Assembly (NCBI RefSeq): GCF_014212135.1 | Contig: NZ_JACJVQ010000013.1 | Location: forward strand, 1-64,000 | DNA length: 64,000 bases | Direction of reading: 5' to 3' | Source: Cohnella thailandensis | GTDB lineage: Bacteria; Bacillota; Bacilli; Paenibacillales; Paenibacillaceae | Shown: positions 9,985 to 18,898 of the stretch, one piece after another | Layout of the letters: every line of letters begins with the position of its first letter | How positions within the stretch are numbered: the first letter of the stretch is position 1 | Position numbers and translations under genes: made by a program | Notes under the pieces: generated by a model | Seen by the model: only the letters and a program-made list of their open reading frames with translations | Database searches by the model: none | Told to the model about the DNA's origin: nothing

Positions 9985-10527
9985 TTAATCCGCATATCCC
10001 GTCGTGATCCTCTCTCTCCGATAACATCGGCTAAAGCGATCCAATTCTTCAAACGACACCGAGTACAGCGCCAAGCTGCCTTCGATCCGGACCGACGATC
10101 CCGGCAATCCCCTCCATCTTGTATAGAGGCGCTTCGCGGAGTCCAGGTCGGCCGGGGCCCAGAATTGCACGGTCTCGACGGCAGGGTTCATAACTCGAAT
10201 CGATTCCAGAAGCACCCTCAACGCTCTTGCGAACAGCGTGCTGCTTCTGTACCCTTCCCGCAAGAAGGCGACCTCGATCTGGCAGACATTCGTATCCTCG
10301 TATTCGTTAGCCCCCGTCCCGAGGACAAAACCTGCCGCTCCCGCAATCTCGTAGGACTCTTCCTCCAGGATGAGGAGAGCCTGTCCGTATAGCAAAGGAG
10401 CGGCGATGAAGCTCAGCTTCACCGGGAACGAATAAGGCAAATTCAACTCGTTCTGGTGCCGGATCAAAAATTTCGTGTAAGCCGCATGATCCGGCTCCTT
10501 GTCGCAGCGTCGATACAAATACGACAT
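9985..10527 (-). CDS. GNAT-like acyltransferase, second copy (peptide-linked operon)
   Basis: A 180-residue protein that looks like a divergent GNAT acyltransferase. After an N-terminal half with CQIEVAFLREGYRSSTLFAR (beta-4/alpha-3, acyl-CoA pyrophosphate loop region but without a canonical R/Q-x-x-G-x-G/A) comes a C-terminal part with an LY.RW element. It is recognisably paralogous to the GNAT-like protein two genes upstream: YRSS..F...L against YRGS.IF.GGL, and both end in LY plus an aromatic residue. Its ATG overlaps the stop codon of the 34-residue peptide gene (TAATG), so the two are translationally coupled. I infer a role in acylating or otherwise modifying that peptide. No close named family is recognised. 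Confidence 0.7.
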   Translation of the reverse strand: MSYLYRRCDKEPDHAAYTKFLIRHQNELNLPYSFPVKLSFIAAPLLYGQALLILEEESYEIAGAAGFVLGTGANEYEDTNVCQIEVAFLREGYRSSTLFARALRVLLESIRVMNPAVETVQFWAPADLDSAKRLYTRWRGLPGSSVRIEGSLALYSVSFEELDRFSRCYRRERITTGYAD

Positions 10528-10631
10528 TACTTGGCGAGTTGAGCGCGAAGATTATCGTTGGCGATAACGATGCGGCCGAAGCCGGAGCCTTTCTTCGATT
10601 CTTTCTCGATGTTAACCGGTGGGATGATCAT
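10527..10631 (-). CDS. 34-residue peptide between two GNAT-like genes, candidate modified-peptide precursor
   Basis: This very short gene was read directly from the minus strand. It encodes 34 residues, begins MIIPPVNIEKESKK, continues GSGFGRIVIA and ends NDNLRAQLAK. A strong RBS (GAAGGAGGT, eight to nine bases before ATG 10631) and the TAATG overlap with the following GNAT-like gene show that it is translated. It has no membrane segment, Cys or double-Gly motif other than GSG, and carries several Lys residues that could be acylated. It lies in an operon with an ABC exporter and two GNAT-like proteins. I infer a secreted or modified peptide precursor; a small regulatory peptide is the alternative. 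Confidence 0.7.
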   Translation of the reverse strand: MIIPPVNIEKESKKGSGFGRIVIANDNLRAQLAK

Positions 10632-10678
10632 CGTATTACCTCCTTCGTGATTATGTAAAATATGTCATTACCTATACA

Positions 10679-11194
10679 TTATAACCTGTCGAATGCCTTC
10701 ATCCTAGTCCGAATTTCATCGATCGTCGCGCGATAAATCGACATTTCTCCCAATTCGTGTTCTTCCGTTCCGACTTTGCGGGCGAATTTGGAATAGAGCT
10801 CGCATAGATACCGATTGTCCGAGAATGCCGCCAATTCGAACTCCGCCGCTTCCGGATGCTTCTCTTTTATCGTTGAAGTCATATATTTCAGACCCCCGAC
10901 GAATATCCTCGAGCCCCGATAGTTCCGGTCGGCCGCCGCGATGCCGGCAAAGGCGACGGTGCGCTCCCCCTTCTCATCCATGCGCTTACGCAACTGGTAG
11001 ATCGAGAGGCCGATCAGCTGGCCCGCTTCGTTCTCCGCTTTGACCAAATGACCCTCCGCGATCGATTGGTAGAGCATGGATACCGTGCTCAGCACATCGT
11101 AGGCCGGATGAAGATCTCTTCTATTGTCCAAAATAAATAAGCTTGCTCGCGCAAAATCGTCGTCCGTCACGCAAAGGCTATAGCGAATGGCCAC
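10679..11194 (-). CDS. GNAT-like acyltransferase, first copy (peptide-linked operon)
   Basis: About 171 residues with a GNAT-like pattern. A central beta strand GERTVAFAGIAAADRNYRGS leads into the helix IFVGGLKYMTSTIKEKHPEA, then a late strand FELAAFSDNRYLCELYSKF. The acyl-CoA loop is degenerate (YRGSRIF). Start choice is difficult: GTG 11206 lies inside its own Shine-Dalgarno AAGGAGGTG, so GTG 11194, eleven bases after that motif, is preferred. It follows the ABC exporter stop after about 25 bases, and a 47-base gap precedes the peptide gene. It is probably a paralogue of the other GNAT-like protein in this operon. Confidence 0.7.
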   Translation of the reverse strand: MAIRYSLCVTDDDFARASLFILDNRRDLHPAYDVLSTVSMLYQSIAEGHLVKAENEAGQLIGLSIYQLRKRMDEKGERTVAFAGIAAADRNYRGSRIFVGGLKYMTSTIKEKHPEAAEFELAAFSDNRYLCELYSKFARKVGTEEHELGEMSIYRATIDEIRTRMKAFDRL

Positions 11195-11219
11195 GTTACT
11201 ATCCACCTCCTTAAATGGC

Positions 11220-13349
11220 TTACATCCGATCTAAAAGCGCGGCTTCCAACGAAGCCGACACTTGCGGATGCTCCCTAGTCATTCTCTGGAAAGCCTCGCG
11301 CCGAATCGACAATAGAATCGATGGCTCGATAGATTTAACGGTAGCGGTTCTCGGTATATTCTTGAGCAAAGCGATCTCCCCGAAGTAGTCGCCATCCTGC
11401 AGGACGGCGATTCTCTTCTCCTCCTGTCCGGGCTCCCGCTTCAGAACCTCGAACTTGCCCCTAGCGATAATATAGAATTGATGGCCTTCTTCCCCCTGTT
11501 TGACGACGGCTTCGCCAGCCTGGCAAGGGTATGTCGCGAACAAATCGGCAATCCCCGACAACAGCTCCGGATCTATCCCTTCGAAGAAAGCGAGCTTGGC
11601 GAGGCGTTCCGCATCCACCGTAGCGTGAAGACCGTCCGGCGAGACGCGGAAGCCTTGCTGCTTCTCCCACAAGCCCCGATAAGCGCCTCCGAGCTTCAGC
11701 AGCTCCGAATGGCTTCCGGATTCGACGATCTCCCCTTTGTCGAAGACGAAGATTCGGTCCGCGTTCGCCGCCGATCCAAGCCTATGCGTGACGGAGACGA
11801 TCGTCCGGTCCCCCCTCAGACTCTCGATCACCCCGTTGATCTCCGATTCGGACGACGGATCGAGCGCCGAGGTCGCTTCGTCCAGCAGCAATAGCTTCGG
11901 ATCTCTGAGGAGCGCCCGGGCGATGGCGAGACGCTGTCTTTCCCCTCCGGATAAAGAAGCTCCCTCTTGATGAACCATGGTGTCATAGCCTTCCGGCCAG
12001 CCCTCGACGGCGGAATGGATTTGCGCCAGCTTCGCCGCTTCCGCCATTCGTTCATCCGAGGCGTTCTCGTTATCCAGCAAGAGATTGTCCCGAATCGTCG
12101 CATTGAACAAGAACGTATCCTGCGCGACCATCGAGGCATGCCTCCGCAGCGAAGCTTCGCTAACCCGCCGTAGATCGATCCCTCCGACGGATACCGTTCC
12201 GATCGCGGGATCATAGAATCTCGCGAGCAGCTGAAGCGCGGTGCTCTTGCCGGAGCCGCTGGTCCCAACGAACGCGACATAGCTGCCCGCTTCGATGCTT
12301 AGATTGACGCCGCGTAGTTGACGGCTCTCTAGCGTATAACCGAACGTCACGTCCTTCATCAGGACGGAACCGGCAGCCTTCGGAAGCTCGAGGGGGGCGG
12401 AAGCTTCTTCGACGGAAGGCTTCTCCGCGAGCAGCTCCCCGATGCGGCGAAAGCTGACGTTCGCGTCGATCGCGACCGGAATGAGCTGCGTGAGATTGGT
12501 CGCCGCGGCTCCGACGCTTATGAACAGCGTGAGGAAAGCCGTGAAGTCACCGATCGTCATCCGATCGTGGAAAATCAAATAGCCTCCGAATACGATCATC
12601 GTACCGTTGAGAACGAGCAGAGCGGACGCCGGCAGCCTCTCCATAAGGGAATTGGCCATTCGCATCGCCAGACCTAACGAGAATAAGCCGCGAATCTGCT
12701 CCTCGGCCCTCTCATGGAACCTGCGCTGTTGATGTAGGTTGATAATCGTCTTATGGCCCTTGGCCATCTCGTCGATAGTGTTGGAGAACCTCTCTTGAGC
12801 TTCCTTATAGTGAACGTTAGCCGTCTCCGCGCGTCTTTGGACGAGCTTGGGCGCCGCGATCATCAGCAGGGCTCCCGCCAGAACGGCCAGGGTCAGTCTC
12901 CATTCAAGAGAGAAAAGGAGGACTAAGCTAATGATCACGTTGATCGATTCCCGAAACAGAAACGGGTATATTCCGCTGATCATTCTCTCGACGGCCGACA
13001 TATCCGCGGAGAACCTCGTCGTCAAATCTCCGACCCGATACTTCTGATAGAAAGGCATGGATTGCCTCTGGATATGCTGAAACAAGTCCGTTCGGTATTG
13101 GCGAATCGCTTCGCCGCCTAATCTCGCGGTCGAATAATCGCCCGCCATACCCGCGAAGATGTTCAAGACGCCTCCGATCAAGACGATCCCTACGATAATC
13201 CAGAAAGCCTCCCAATCCTTCGGGAGAAAAGCCTTGTCCACTAAGTACTTAAGGCTTAGCGGCGATGCCGAGGCATAGGAAACCTCAACGAGAACGCAGA
13301 GGACATAGAGCAGCAGCAAGCCCTTGCGAGGCTTGAGATATCGAAGCAT
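11220..13349 (-). CDS. ABC exporter with C-terminal cyclic-nucleotide-binding domain
   Basis: Single-chain half-transporter of about 709 residues. An N-terminal ABC exporter membrane domain of about six helices (residues 10-305) is followed by an ATPase domain with Walker A GTSGSGKST, signature LSGGERQRLAIARAL, Walker B LLLLDEATSALD and H-loop VSVTHRL. A C-terminal Crp/CAP-like cNMP-binding domain (about residues 565-700) has GHQFYIIARGKFEVLKRE and GDYFGEIALLKNIPRTATV, with the phosphate-binding FGEIALL..xxRTATV cassette intact. It is the first gene of the operon with two GNAT-like proteins and a 34-residue peptide, so peptide export is the likely job. ATG 13349 is preferred; a TTG at 13367 is possible. 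Confidence 0.9.
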   Translation of the reverse strand: MLRYLKPRKGLLLLYVLCVLVEVSYASASPLSLKYLVDKAFLPKDWEAFWIIVGIVLIGGVLNIFAGMAGDYSTARLGGEAIRQYRTDLFQHIQRQSMPFYQKYRVGDLTTRFSADMSAVERMISGIYPFLFRESINVIISLVLLFSLEWRLTLAVLAGALLMIAAPKLVQRRAETANVHYKEAQERFSNTIDEMAKGHKTIINLHQQRRFHERAEEQIRGLFSLGLAMRMANSLMERLPASALLVLNGTMIVFGGYLIFHDRMTIGDFTAFLTLFISVGAAATNLTQLIPVAIDANVSFRRIGELLAEKPSVEEASAPLELPKAAGSVLMKDVTFGYTLESRQLRGVNLSIEAGSYVAFVGTSGSGKSTALQLLARFYDPAIGTVSVGGIDLRRVSEASLRRHASMVAQDTFLFNATIRDNLLLDNENASDERMAEAAKLAQIHSAVEGWPEGYDTMVHQEGASLSGGERQRLAIARALLRDPKLLLLDEATSALDPSSESEINGVIESLRGDRTIVSVTHRLGSAANADRIFVFDKGEIVESGSHSELLKLGGAYRGLWEKQQGFRVSPDGLHATVDAERLAKLAFFEGIDPELLSGIADLFATYPCQAGEAVVKQGEEGHQFYIIARGKFEVLKREPGQEEKRIAVLQDGDYFGEIALLKNIPRTATVKSIEPSILLSIRREAFQRMTREHPQVSASLEAALLDRM

Positions 13350-13600
13350 GATTCCGAGTCCGTTCAATCCGGCCTATCCCTCCCACGATGCCTATCTCTA
13401 GCTAATTCGGGACTAACAGCAGGTACATTATACCATTCCGACGACGCTTCGACAGGGTTTGCGCATAGTTTATTAGGAACGGAAAGCCGGAGTGGGCCGG
13501 AAGTCGTCATTTTCGTAAAATTGGGAACATACGTTTGCTTATGGTCGATCGATATGGTAAAATCATTCCGAATCGCCAATCCATTCAAGGAGTGATCCGC

Positions 13601-14020
13601 TTGCCGATTAACGCTTACCTGAATTTCGCCGGCAATACCCGTGACGTCGTTTTATACTACGCGAAGGTATTCGGCCTTCCGGAGCCTCAATTGATGACGT
13701 TCGGCTCCGTGCCTCCTAACCCGGAATTCCCTTTGCCTCCGGGCACGGAAGATCTGATCATGCACGCTGCGCTCGACATCGACGGGAGCAAGCTCATGTT
13801 CTCCGATACGTTTCCGGGAATGCCGTTCCAAGTAGGCAACAATATCTCCCTCGCCTATGTGACCGGAGACGAAGCCAAGGCAAGAGACATCTTCGAGCAG
13901 CTTAAGGACGGAGGAACGGTCGTCATGGAGCTTCAGGAGACGTTCTGGAGCAAAGTATACGGTCAAGTTACGGACAAGTTCGGGATCCTCTGGCAGATCA
14001 GCCACGAAGAGAATAAATAA
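13601..14020 (+). CDS. VOC-family protein (PhnB-like)
   Basis: About 139 residues with the glyoxalase/bleomycin-resistance (VOC) fold of the PhnB/YjdN subtype. It begins with the YLNFAGNTRDVVLYYAKVFG motif, carries HAALDIDGSKLMFSDTFPG in the middle, and ends with the typical VYGQVTDKFGILWQI strand. The start is TTG 13601, eight bases behind AAGGAGTG; reading further upstream only adds 22 unlike residues. Function is unassigned; PhnB-type proteins often bind small molecules without known catalysis. It is monocistronic and transcribed divergently from the exporter operon. Confidence 0.85.
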   Translation: MPINAYLNFAGNTRDVVLYYAKVFGLPEPQLMTFGSVPPNPEFPLPPGTEDLIMHAALDIDGSKLMFSDTFPGMPFQVGNNISLAYVTGDEAKARDIFEQLKDGGTVVMELQETFWSKVYGQVTDKFGILWQISHEENK

Positions 14021-14034
14021 CGACTCGCATACGC

Positions 14035-14070
14035 AAGGAAGGCAACCCCGGACAGGAGTTGCCTTCTTCC
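14035..14070 (+). terminator. Rho-independent terminator of the VOC gene
   Basis: GGAAGGCAAC pairs with GTTGCCTTCTTCC around an 11-base loop. The T-tract is weak and mixed with C. The hairpin may serve both the VOC gene and the convergent DUF420 gene. Confidence 0.65.
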
Positions 14071-14092
14071 ATAGCTTTATAAACTTTTCCCC

Positions 14093-14650
14093 TTAATAGT
14101 ACGGCTCCATCATCAGGAACACGACTACCCCGGTAAGACTGACATAGAGCCAGATCGGCATCGTCCAACGGGCGATCCGGCGGTGCTTGCGCAACTGGTT
14201 TGTCCATCCCCATACGAGCGTGAACAGCGCCAACGGCACGATGATCGCGGCAAGAATGCTGTGCGAGATTAGAATGAAGAAATAGATCGGACGAACGATC
14301 CCTTCCCCGCCGAATGTCGCCGTCTCCGAGGACATGTAATGGAAGGTCAAGTACGAAACGAGGAACAGCAGCGTCGACGAGAACGCGGCCAAGATGAATC
14401 CCTTGTGGAGCTTCACGTTCTTGCGGATTATCGCGATTAACGCGGCCAGAAGGAAGATGAACGTAAAGCTGTTAAGCACCCCGTTGATTCTCGGGAAGAC
14501 GGTAAGATCGAAGTCGATTTCTCCTTTATAGCCGAGCGGCGAGAAGAACAGGAGCAGGATAACGATATTCGCAATGAGAGAAATCGCTACAATCGCGGCC
14601 GTATAATTCTTGTTGCTTGTCGGCTTCAAGCGGTCGGACTCTTGGCTCAT
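14093..14650 (-). CDS. DUF420 membrane protein (YozB/CtaM-like)
   Basis: A 185-residue integral membrane protein with five predicted helices, starting MSQESDRLKPTSNKNYTAAI. The pattern FPRINGVLNSFTFIFLLAAL, KNVKLHKGFILAAF and conserved His residues (LHKG, FHYMSS, ISHSILA) match the DUF420 family. DUF420 includes YozB and CtaM, which are linked to cytochrome oxidase maturation in staphylococci. ATG 14650 is preferred, behind GGAAAGGAG. It is alone in its unit, so no further role can be read from context. Confidence 0.82.
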   Translation of the reverse strand: MSQESDRLKPTSNKNYTAAIVAISLIANIVILLLFFSPLGYKGEIDFDLTVFPRINGVLNSFTFIFLLAALIAIIRKNVKLHKGFILAAFSSTLLFLVSYLTFHYMSSETATFGGEGIVRPIYFFILISHSILAAIIVPLALFTLVWGWTNQLRKHRRIARWTMPIWLYVSLTGVVVFLMMEPYY

Positions 14651-15005
14651 GGATCCGGCAATCTCCTTTCCATTACTGGTTATGGCTTCATTATAGACGT
14701 AATACCGGACAAGCGAACGCCGGAGAACGCACAACATTATGAACAAAAGCTTATTCGCAGCTTCCGTTTAATGTGCCAGTATGGCCTGCTTTGGCTCCTA
14801 CCATTCCTCTATCCCCTTTTCTTTTGCTCTTTCCTTTACGATTTAATCTTGACCCAACATAAATCTGTTATTTCGTTCATCTTTTTCCATTATGATTGAT
14901 AGGCTAACTAGATCGACTAGACGGATGAGCCATCGCTCGAAAGGAGGGGATGCCGTTAACGGCCGCTTGCAAGTAGAATCCTATTTTTAACATGGAGAGG
15001 TGGAA
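14651..15005. other. Intergenic region between divergent genes
   Basis: This region holds the promoters of the DUF420 gene (minus) and the secreted-protein gene (plus). A strong Shine-Dalgarno-like AAAGGAGGGG at 14940-14949 is followed directly by an eight-codon frame (14950-14976). It is too short and too closely spaced to call a gene, and a leader peptide is only a possibility. Confidence 0.4.
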
Positions 15006-17087
15006 ATGATGTTGAGAAAAAAATGGAATCGTTTGCTCGCCGTCTGCCTTCTGCTCGTCGGTCTTCTTCCCTACTCTGCCGCTATAGCGGAAGGTCCGTC
15101 CGATCCCGCTCCGGAGCTCCAGCCTGTCGTAACCGCGAACGGCAAATTCGTTCTGTTCGACAACACGCATGCCCAGACGGCCGGCGCGGCGGACTGGGTC
15201 ATCGACGGAGGCTTCTCCGACTTCGGCAACGCCTTGGCGGCGGAAGGCTATTACGTCAAGGAGCTGCGCAAGTCGACGCCGATCACGCTATCCGATCTTC
15301 AGGATTACGACGTGTTCGTCATTCCCGAGGCGAACATTCCGTACAAGACCTCCGAGCAGGAAGCCATGCTCGATTACGTCGAGAACGGCGGCAGCCTCTT
15401 CTTCATCGCCGACCATTATAACGCCGACCGCAACAAGAACCGCTGGGACGCTTCCGAAGCGTTCAACGGCTATCGCCGGGGCGCCTGGAGCAATCCGGCT
15501 TCGGGCATGAGCTCCGAAGAAGCCGCTTCCGCCGCGATGTCGGGCGTCGCCAGCTCCGATTGGCTGTCCGACAACTTCGGCATGCGGATTCGCTACAACG
15601 CTCTCGGCGACATCAATTCCGATTACATCGTTCCCTCGTCTCAAGCGTTTGGAATTACGGCCGGAGTCGGAACGGTAACGATGCATGCGGGCTCGACGAT
15701 CGCCATTACCGATCCGACCAAAGCGAAGGGCATCGTCTACATCGACGAGACGACGACCGGCTGGTCGAACGCCGTTGACCAAGGCGTTTACGCGGGCGGA
15801 GGCATCGCCGAGGGGCCGTTTGTCGCCGTCGCGAAGGCGCAGCTCGGCAAGGTCGCCGTGATCGGGGACTCCTCCCCCGTCGAAGACAGCACTCCGAAGT
15901 ACAAGCGCGAAGAAACGGGCGGAACGAAGACCACCTACGACGGATTCACGGAAGAAGACAATGGCGTTCTGCTCGTCAACATCGTGGATTGGCTCGCTAC
16001 TCAGGAGAACTACACGAGCTTGACCGCCGTAAGCGGACTGACCTTGGATACGGCGACTCCGCTTCTCTCGATGGAGAATCCCTCCACTTCGACGCAGCCG
16101 GTCTCGGAACCTTGGTCCTCTCCGGCAGCCGGGTATAAGTGGTGGGACAGCTCGACCTTCAAAGCCGGATCCTATGGATACCAAACCGACGGCGGAGGCG
16201 GAACCGGCGGCGCGGACGAGAATTTCGAGAGCGGAACGAAGACCTCATATACCGCCGGCAGCGTGAGCCTTGGCAGCGGAACCTGGTACTTCGACAACGC
16301 TTTGATCGGAGACTCGACGACGGACAAGAAGAACGGAACGAAATCCGCCCGGATTCGAGCAGCCGGCAGCATCGCCATGAGCTATGACGTGGCCGGCGCG
16401 GCAAGCGTCACCGTCAACCACGCCAACTTCGGCTCCGATAGCGGCGCCAACTGGAAGCTCCAGAAGTCCACCAATTCCGGCTCGACCTGGACGGACGTCG
16501 GTTCCACGTATACGAGCGGAAGCACGCTGTCCGCTCAGACGATCTCCGTCGGAGAGACGGGAAGCGTTCGTTTCCGAATTGTCGTGGGCGGTACTTCCGG
16601 CCAACGCATCAACATCGACGATTTCGATATTGCGGCGTCCACGACCAATCCTTCGGCCTCTCTGGACGAGAACTACGAGAGCGGATCGAAGACCGCGTAT
16701 GCGGTGGCCAGCATTACGCTCGGCAGCGGAGCTTGGACCTTCGATAACGCCTTGATCGGCGATTCTACATCCGATAAGAAGAACGGCAGCAAGTCCGCGC
16801 GAATTCGTTCGGCCGGAAGCATCGCGATGAACTTCGACGTGACGGGGGCGGCCAGCGTTACCGTGAAGCACGCCAACTTCGGCTCGGACGCCGGCGCGAA
16901 CTGGAAGCTTCAGAAGTCCACCAATTCCGGTTCGTCCTGGACGGACGTGGGCTCGACTTACACAAGTGGAAGTGCGCTCGCTTCGCAGACGATCGCGGTC
17001 GGCGAGTCGGGAACGGTTCGCTTCCGGATCGTCGTTGGCGGAACGTCCGGCCAACGCATCAATATGGACGATTTCGAGATCAATTAA
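15006..17087 (+). CDS. Secreted protein: GATase-like N-terminal domain plus two tandem C-terminal repeats
   Basis: About 693 residues with an N-terminal signal peptide (LLAVCLLLVGLLPYSAAIAE). Residues about 40-340 resemble a DUF4350/ThuA-type, class I glutamine-amidotransferase-like fold (KFVLFDNTHAQTAGAADWVI, FVIPEANIPYKTSEQEAMLD, LFFIADHYNADRNKNRWDAS). The remainder is two near-identical domains of about 135 residues (about 400-540 and 550-693). Each begins with E.Y/FESG.KT.Y and ends with GGTSGQRIN.DDF, a beta-sandwich-like carbohydrate- or nuclease-associated module often labelled DNA-binding. ATG 15006 lies five bases past GGAGAGG. No catalytic residues can be assigned. Confidence 0.75.
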   Translation: MMLRKKWNRLLAVCLLLVGLLPYSAAIAEGPSDPAPELQPVVTANGKFVLFDNTHAQTAGAADWVIDGGFSDFGNALAAEGYYVKELRKSTPITLSDLQDYDVFVIPEANIPYKTSEQEAMLDYVENGGSLFFIADHYNADRNKNRWDASEAFNGYRRGAWSNPASGMSSEEAASAAMSGVASSDWLSDNFGMRIRYNALGDINSDYIVPSSQAFGITAGVGTVTMHAGSTIAITDPTKAKGIVYIDETTTGWSNAVDQGVYAGGGIAEGPFVAVAKAQLGKVAVIGDSSPVEDSTPKYKREETGGTKTTYDGFTEEDNGVLLVNIVDWLATQENYTSLTAVSGLTLDTATPLLSMENPSTSTQPVSEPWSSPAAGYKWWDSSTFKAGSYGYQTDGGGGTGGADENFESGTKTSYTAGSVSLGSGTWYFDNALIGDSTTDKKNGTKSARIRAAGSIAMSYDVAGAASVTVNHANFGSDSGANWKLQKSTNSGSTWTDVGSTYTSGSTLSAQTISVGETGSVRFRIVVGGTSGQRINIDDFDIAASTTNPSASLDENYESGSKTAYAVASITLGSGAWTFDNALIGDSTSDKKNGSKSARIRSAGSIAMNFDVTGAASVTVKHANFGSDAGANWKLQKSTNSGSSWTDVGSTYTSGSALASQTIAVGESGTVRFRIVVGGTSGQRINMDDFEIN

Positions 17088-17092
17088 ATGGC

Positions 17093-17137
17093 TGGCGGCA
17101 CCTGGGATTGATCCCGGTGCCGCCATTCCGTTATTTT
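17093..17137 (+). terminator. Rho-independent terminator of the secreted-protein gene
   Basis: GGCGGCACCTGGG pairs with CCCGGTGCCGCC around ATTGAT, followed by ATTCCGTTATTTT. It overlaps the last codons of the convergent flavoprotein gene. Confidence 0.85.
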
Positions 17138-18561
17138 GCGAGCTCGGCTTCCTTCGGCCACGTGCCCGTGAATTCCCGTTCATCGTATCCGTAGAAGTTG
17201 TTCAGAATCTCTTCGCGGTTGTCGTGGAACAGGCTGTCCGCGATCGCCGATACGATCTTCGGGATCGCGTAGCGCATCCCCGATAGAGCCGATGCCGATA
17301 AGCCGCAGCTTACCATCGCCGAATAATTGAAGGAATAAAGACCGTGGAGCCGATCGATCCCTTCCTCGTCCCGGCTCTGGAACTCGAAGCCCGGGCTTAA
17401 GTAGGGATGAGCATCCAGCAGCGAATTCGCGATTGCCGCCGGCGCCTCGTACCGATCGCTCCAACGGGCAATATGCTTCTCGACCGATCGGAGCTCCTCG
17501 CGCAGCGCAGGGTCCGTGATCAGCCCCGTGCTGATAATAAGGAAGTCGAAGGCGAACTTGCCCTGCGGAGTCGTGACGACCGCCTGCTCTCCGGCGACTT
17601 CGACGTCGAGCCACGGCGCTCCAAGATGGAGCTGGAAGCCCGGCCAAGAGACAGCGCGTTCGTACGTGTCGTTCGTGGGCGGCTGATTGTGTTTAAAGAA
17701 GTGCGACATGACCGCGTATTTATCCGCATCGGACAAGGACGGGAATCTCTCGATCATGCCGGAGCCTTCCATCTGGCGGATCGGATTGATACGGGGCATC
17801 TCCTGGCGTCTGACGAATACATGAGCCTCCGCGACTCCATTCATTAAAGCGAAGTTCGCATTGTCGTAAGCCGAAGCGCCCCCGCCCAATACCGCGATTT
17901 TCTTCCCCTTTAACGCTTCGATATCGATCCGCTCCGAGGTGTGGGCATAAAGACGAGAAGGGAGCTTATTCTTGATCAGCGGAGGAATGTGCCATTCTCC
18001 TCCTCCTTGAATACCCGTCGCGAGAACGACTTTGCGGGCCAGCAGCTTGCCGGACGGGATGCCGGTACCTTCGACTTGTAGACGATGCAGCCCCCTCTCG
18101 AGCGGCTCGATCCGCGAAAGCTTCACGTCGTTCACCACGGGAAGCTTGAGTATGCTTCGGTACCAGCGCAGGTAGTTCATCCATTCTCCTCGCGGAATTT
18201 TATCTACCTTCTCCCACCCTTCCGCGCCGTGCTGCGCTTCCCACCAGGATCGGAAAGTAAGGGACGGAATCCCCAAATCGATCGCCGTCAGATGCTTCGG
18301 CGTCCGCAGCGTCATCATCCGGGCGTACGTTACCCACGGCCCTTCCTGGCCTTCGGGATTCTCATCGATAACGAGAATGTTCGAGATTCTCTCCTTCAAT
18401 AAGCCGAAAGCAATGCCGAGTCCGCTCTGCCCTCCCCCTACGATAACGACGTCATAGACGCGATCTTCGGGATGCCTCTTGGGGATTACCCATTCCTTGC
18501 CGCCGAAAGCCAAATAAGACAGATCCGTGCTCACCCGTTCGTTCAATCGTTCCAAGCTCAT
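17131..18561 (-). CDS. FAD/NAD(P)-binding monooxygenase-like protein
   Basis: About 476 residues, a two-dinucleotide-binding flavoprotein. The FAD motif YDVVIVGGGQSGLGIAFGLL lies near residues 34-55 and the NAD(P) motif KIAVLGGGASAYDNANFALM near residues 225-245. A late TGLITDPALREE ATG-like motif is typical of flavin monooxygenases and lysine/ornithine N-oxygenase relatives. The start at ATG 18561 follows GGGGAGGATTAGA; 46 further upstream codons look non-coding. No siderophore genes are near, so the substrate is unknown. It is a single-gene unit. Confidence 0.85.
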   Translation of the reverse strand: MSLERLNERVSTDLSYLAFGGKEWVIPKRHPEDRVYDVVIVGGGQSGLGIAFGLLKERISNILVIDENPEGQEGPWVTYARMMTLRTPKHLTAIDLGIPSLTFRSWWEAQHGAEGWEKVDKIPRGEWMNYLRWYRSILKLPVVNDVKLSRIEPLERGLHRLQVEGTGIPSGKLLARKVVLATGIQGGGEWHIPPLIKNKLPSRLYAHTSERIDIEALKGKKIAVLGGGASAYDNANFALMNGVAEAHVFVRRQEMPRINPIRQMEGSGMIERFPSLSDADKYAVMSHFFKHNQPPTNDTYERAVSWPGFQLHLGAPWLDVEVAGEQAVVTTPQGKFAFDFLIISTGLITDPALREELRSVEKHIARWSDRYEAPAAIANSLLDAHPYLSPGFEFQSRDEEGIDRLHGLYSFNYSAMVSCGLSASALSGMRYAIPKIVSAIADSLFHDNREEILNNFYGYDEREFTGTWPKEAELAK

Positions 18562-18898
18562 TCTAATCCTCCCCTTCGACGGTGACCTGAGCCTACCAGC
18601 GAGCCGGAAGCGGCTTCGAAGCTTTATAATGTAATTATAGATTACACATTGCTGGTCGATTACCACCATTCCGGAAAAACATGTCATTAATATCAACAAT
18701 CGATGTTAGATTGATATCATTTTATCGCTTCTTAAGGGGCAATTGAAGGCGAAGTCGTCATTTTTGTAAAGGTACCTAATAATTTTTCGGCTAATTGTTC
18801 ATCGTTACTAGTTCGTCTTCGCACAGGATCGGCGTTAACTTCCAAGGTTCCGACTTCCGCCTCGGCTTTATCCTCGAACGACTGGGGTTGGAGGAGCG
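18562..18898. other. Intergenic region with a repeated 20-base motif
   Basis: The only notable element is GAAGTCGTCATTTTTGTAAA at 18751-18770, which also occurs (one base different) at 13500-13519 ahead of the VOC gene. I recognise no riboswitch here although a cell-wall-hydrolase-like gene follows. Confidence 0.4.

Noticed and set aside
10678..10683. Internal promoter (TATAAT) before the 34-residue peptide
   Set aside because: There is a good -10 match on the minus strand but no -35 element at suitable spacing, so it was not annotated.
14950..14976. Eight-codon frame after a strong Shine-Dalgarno sequence
   Set aside because: Spacing between the motif and ATG is almost zero and the peptide is too short to support; at most a leader.
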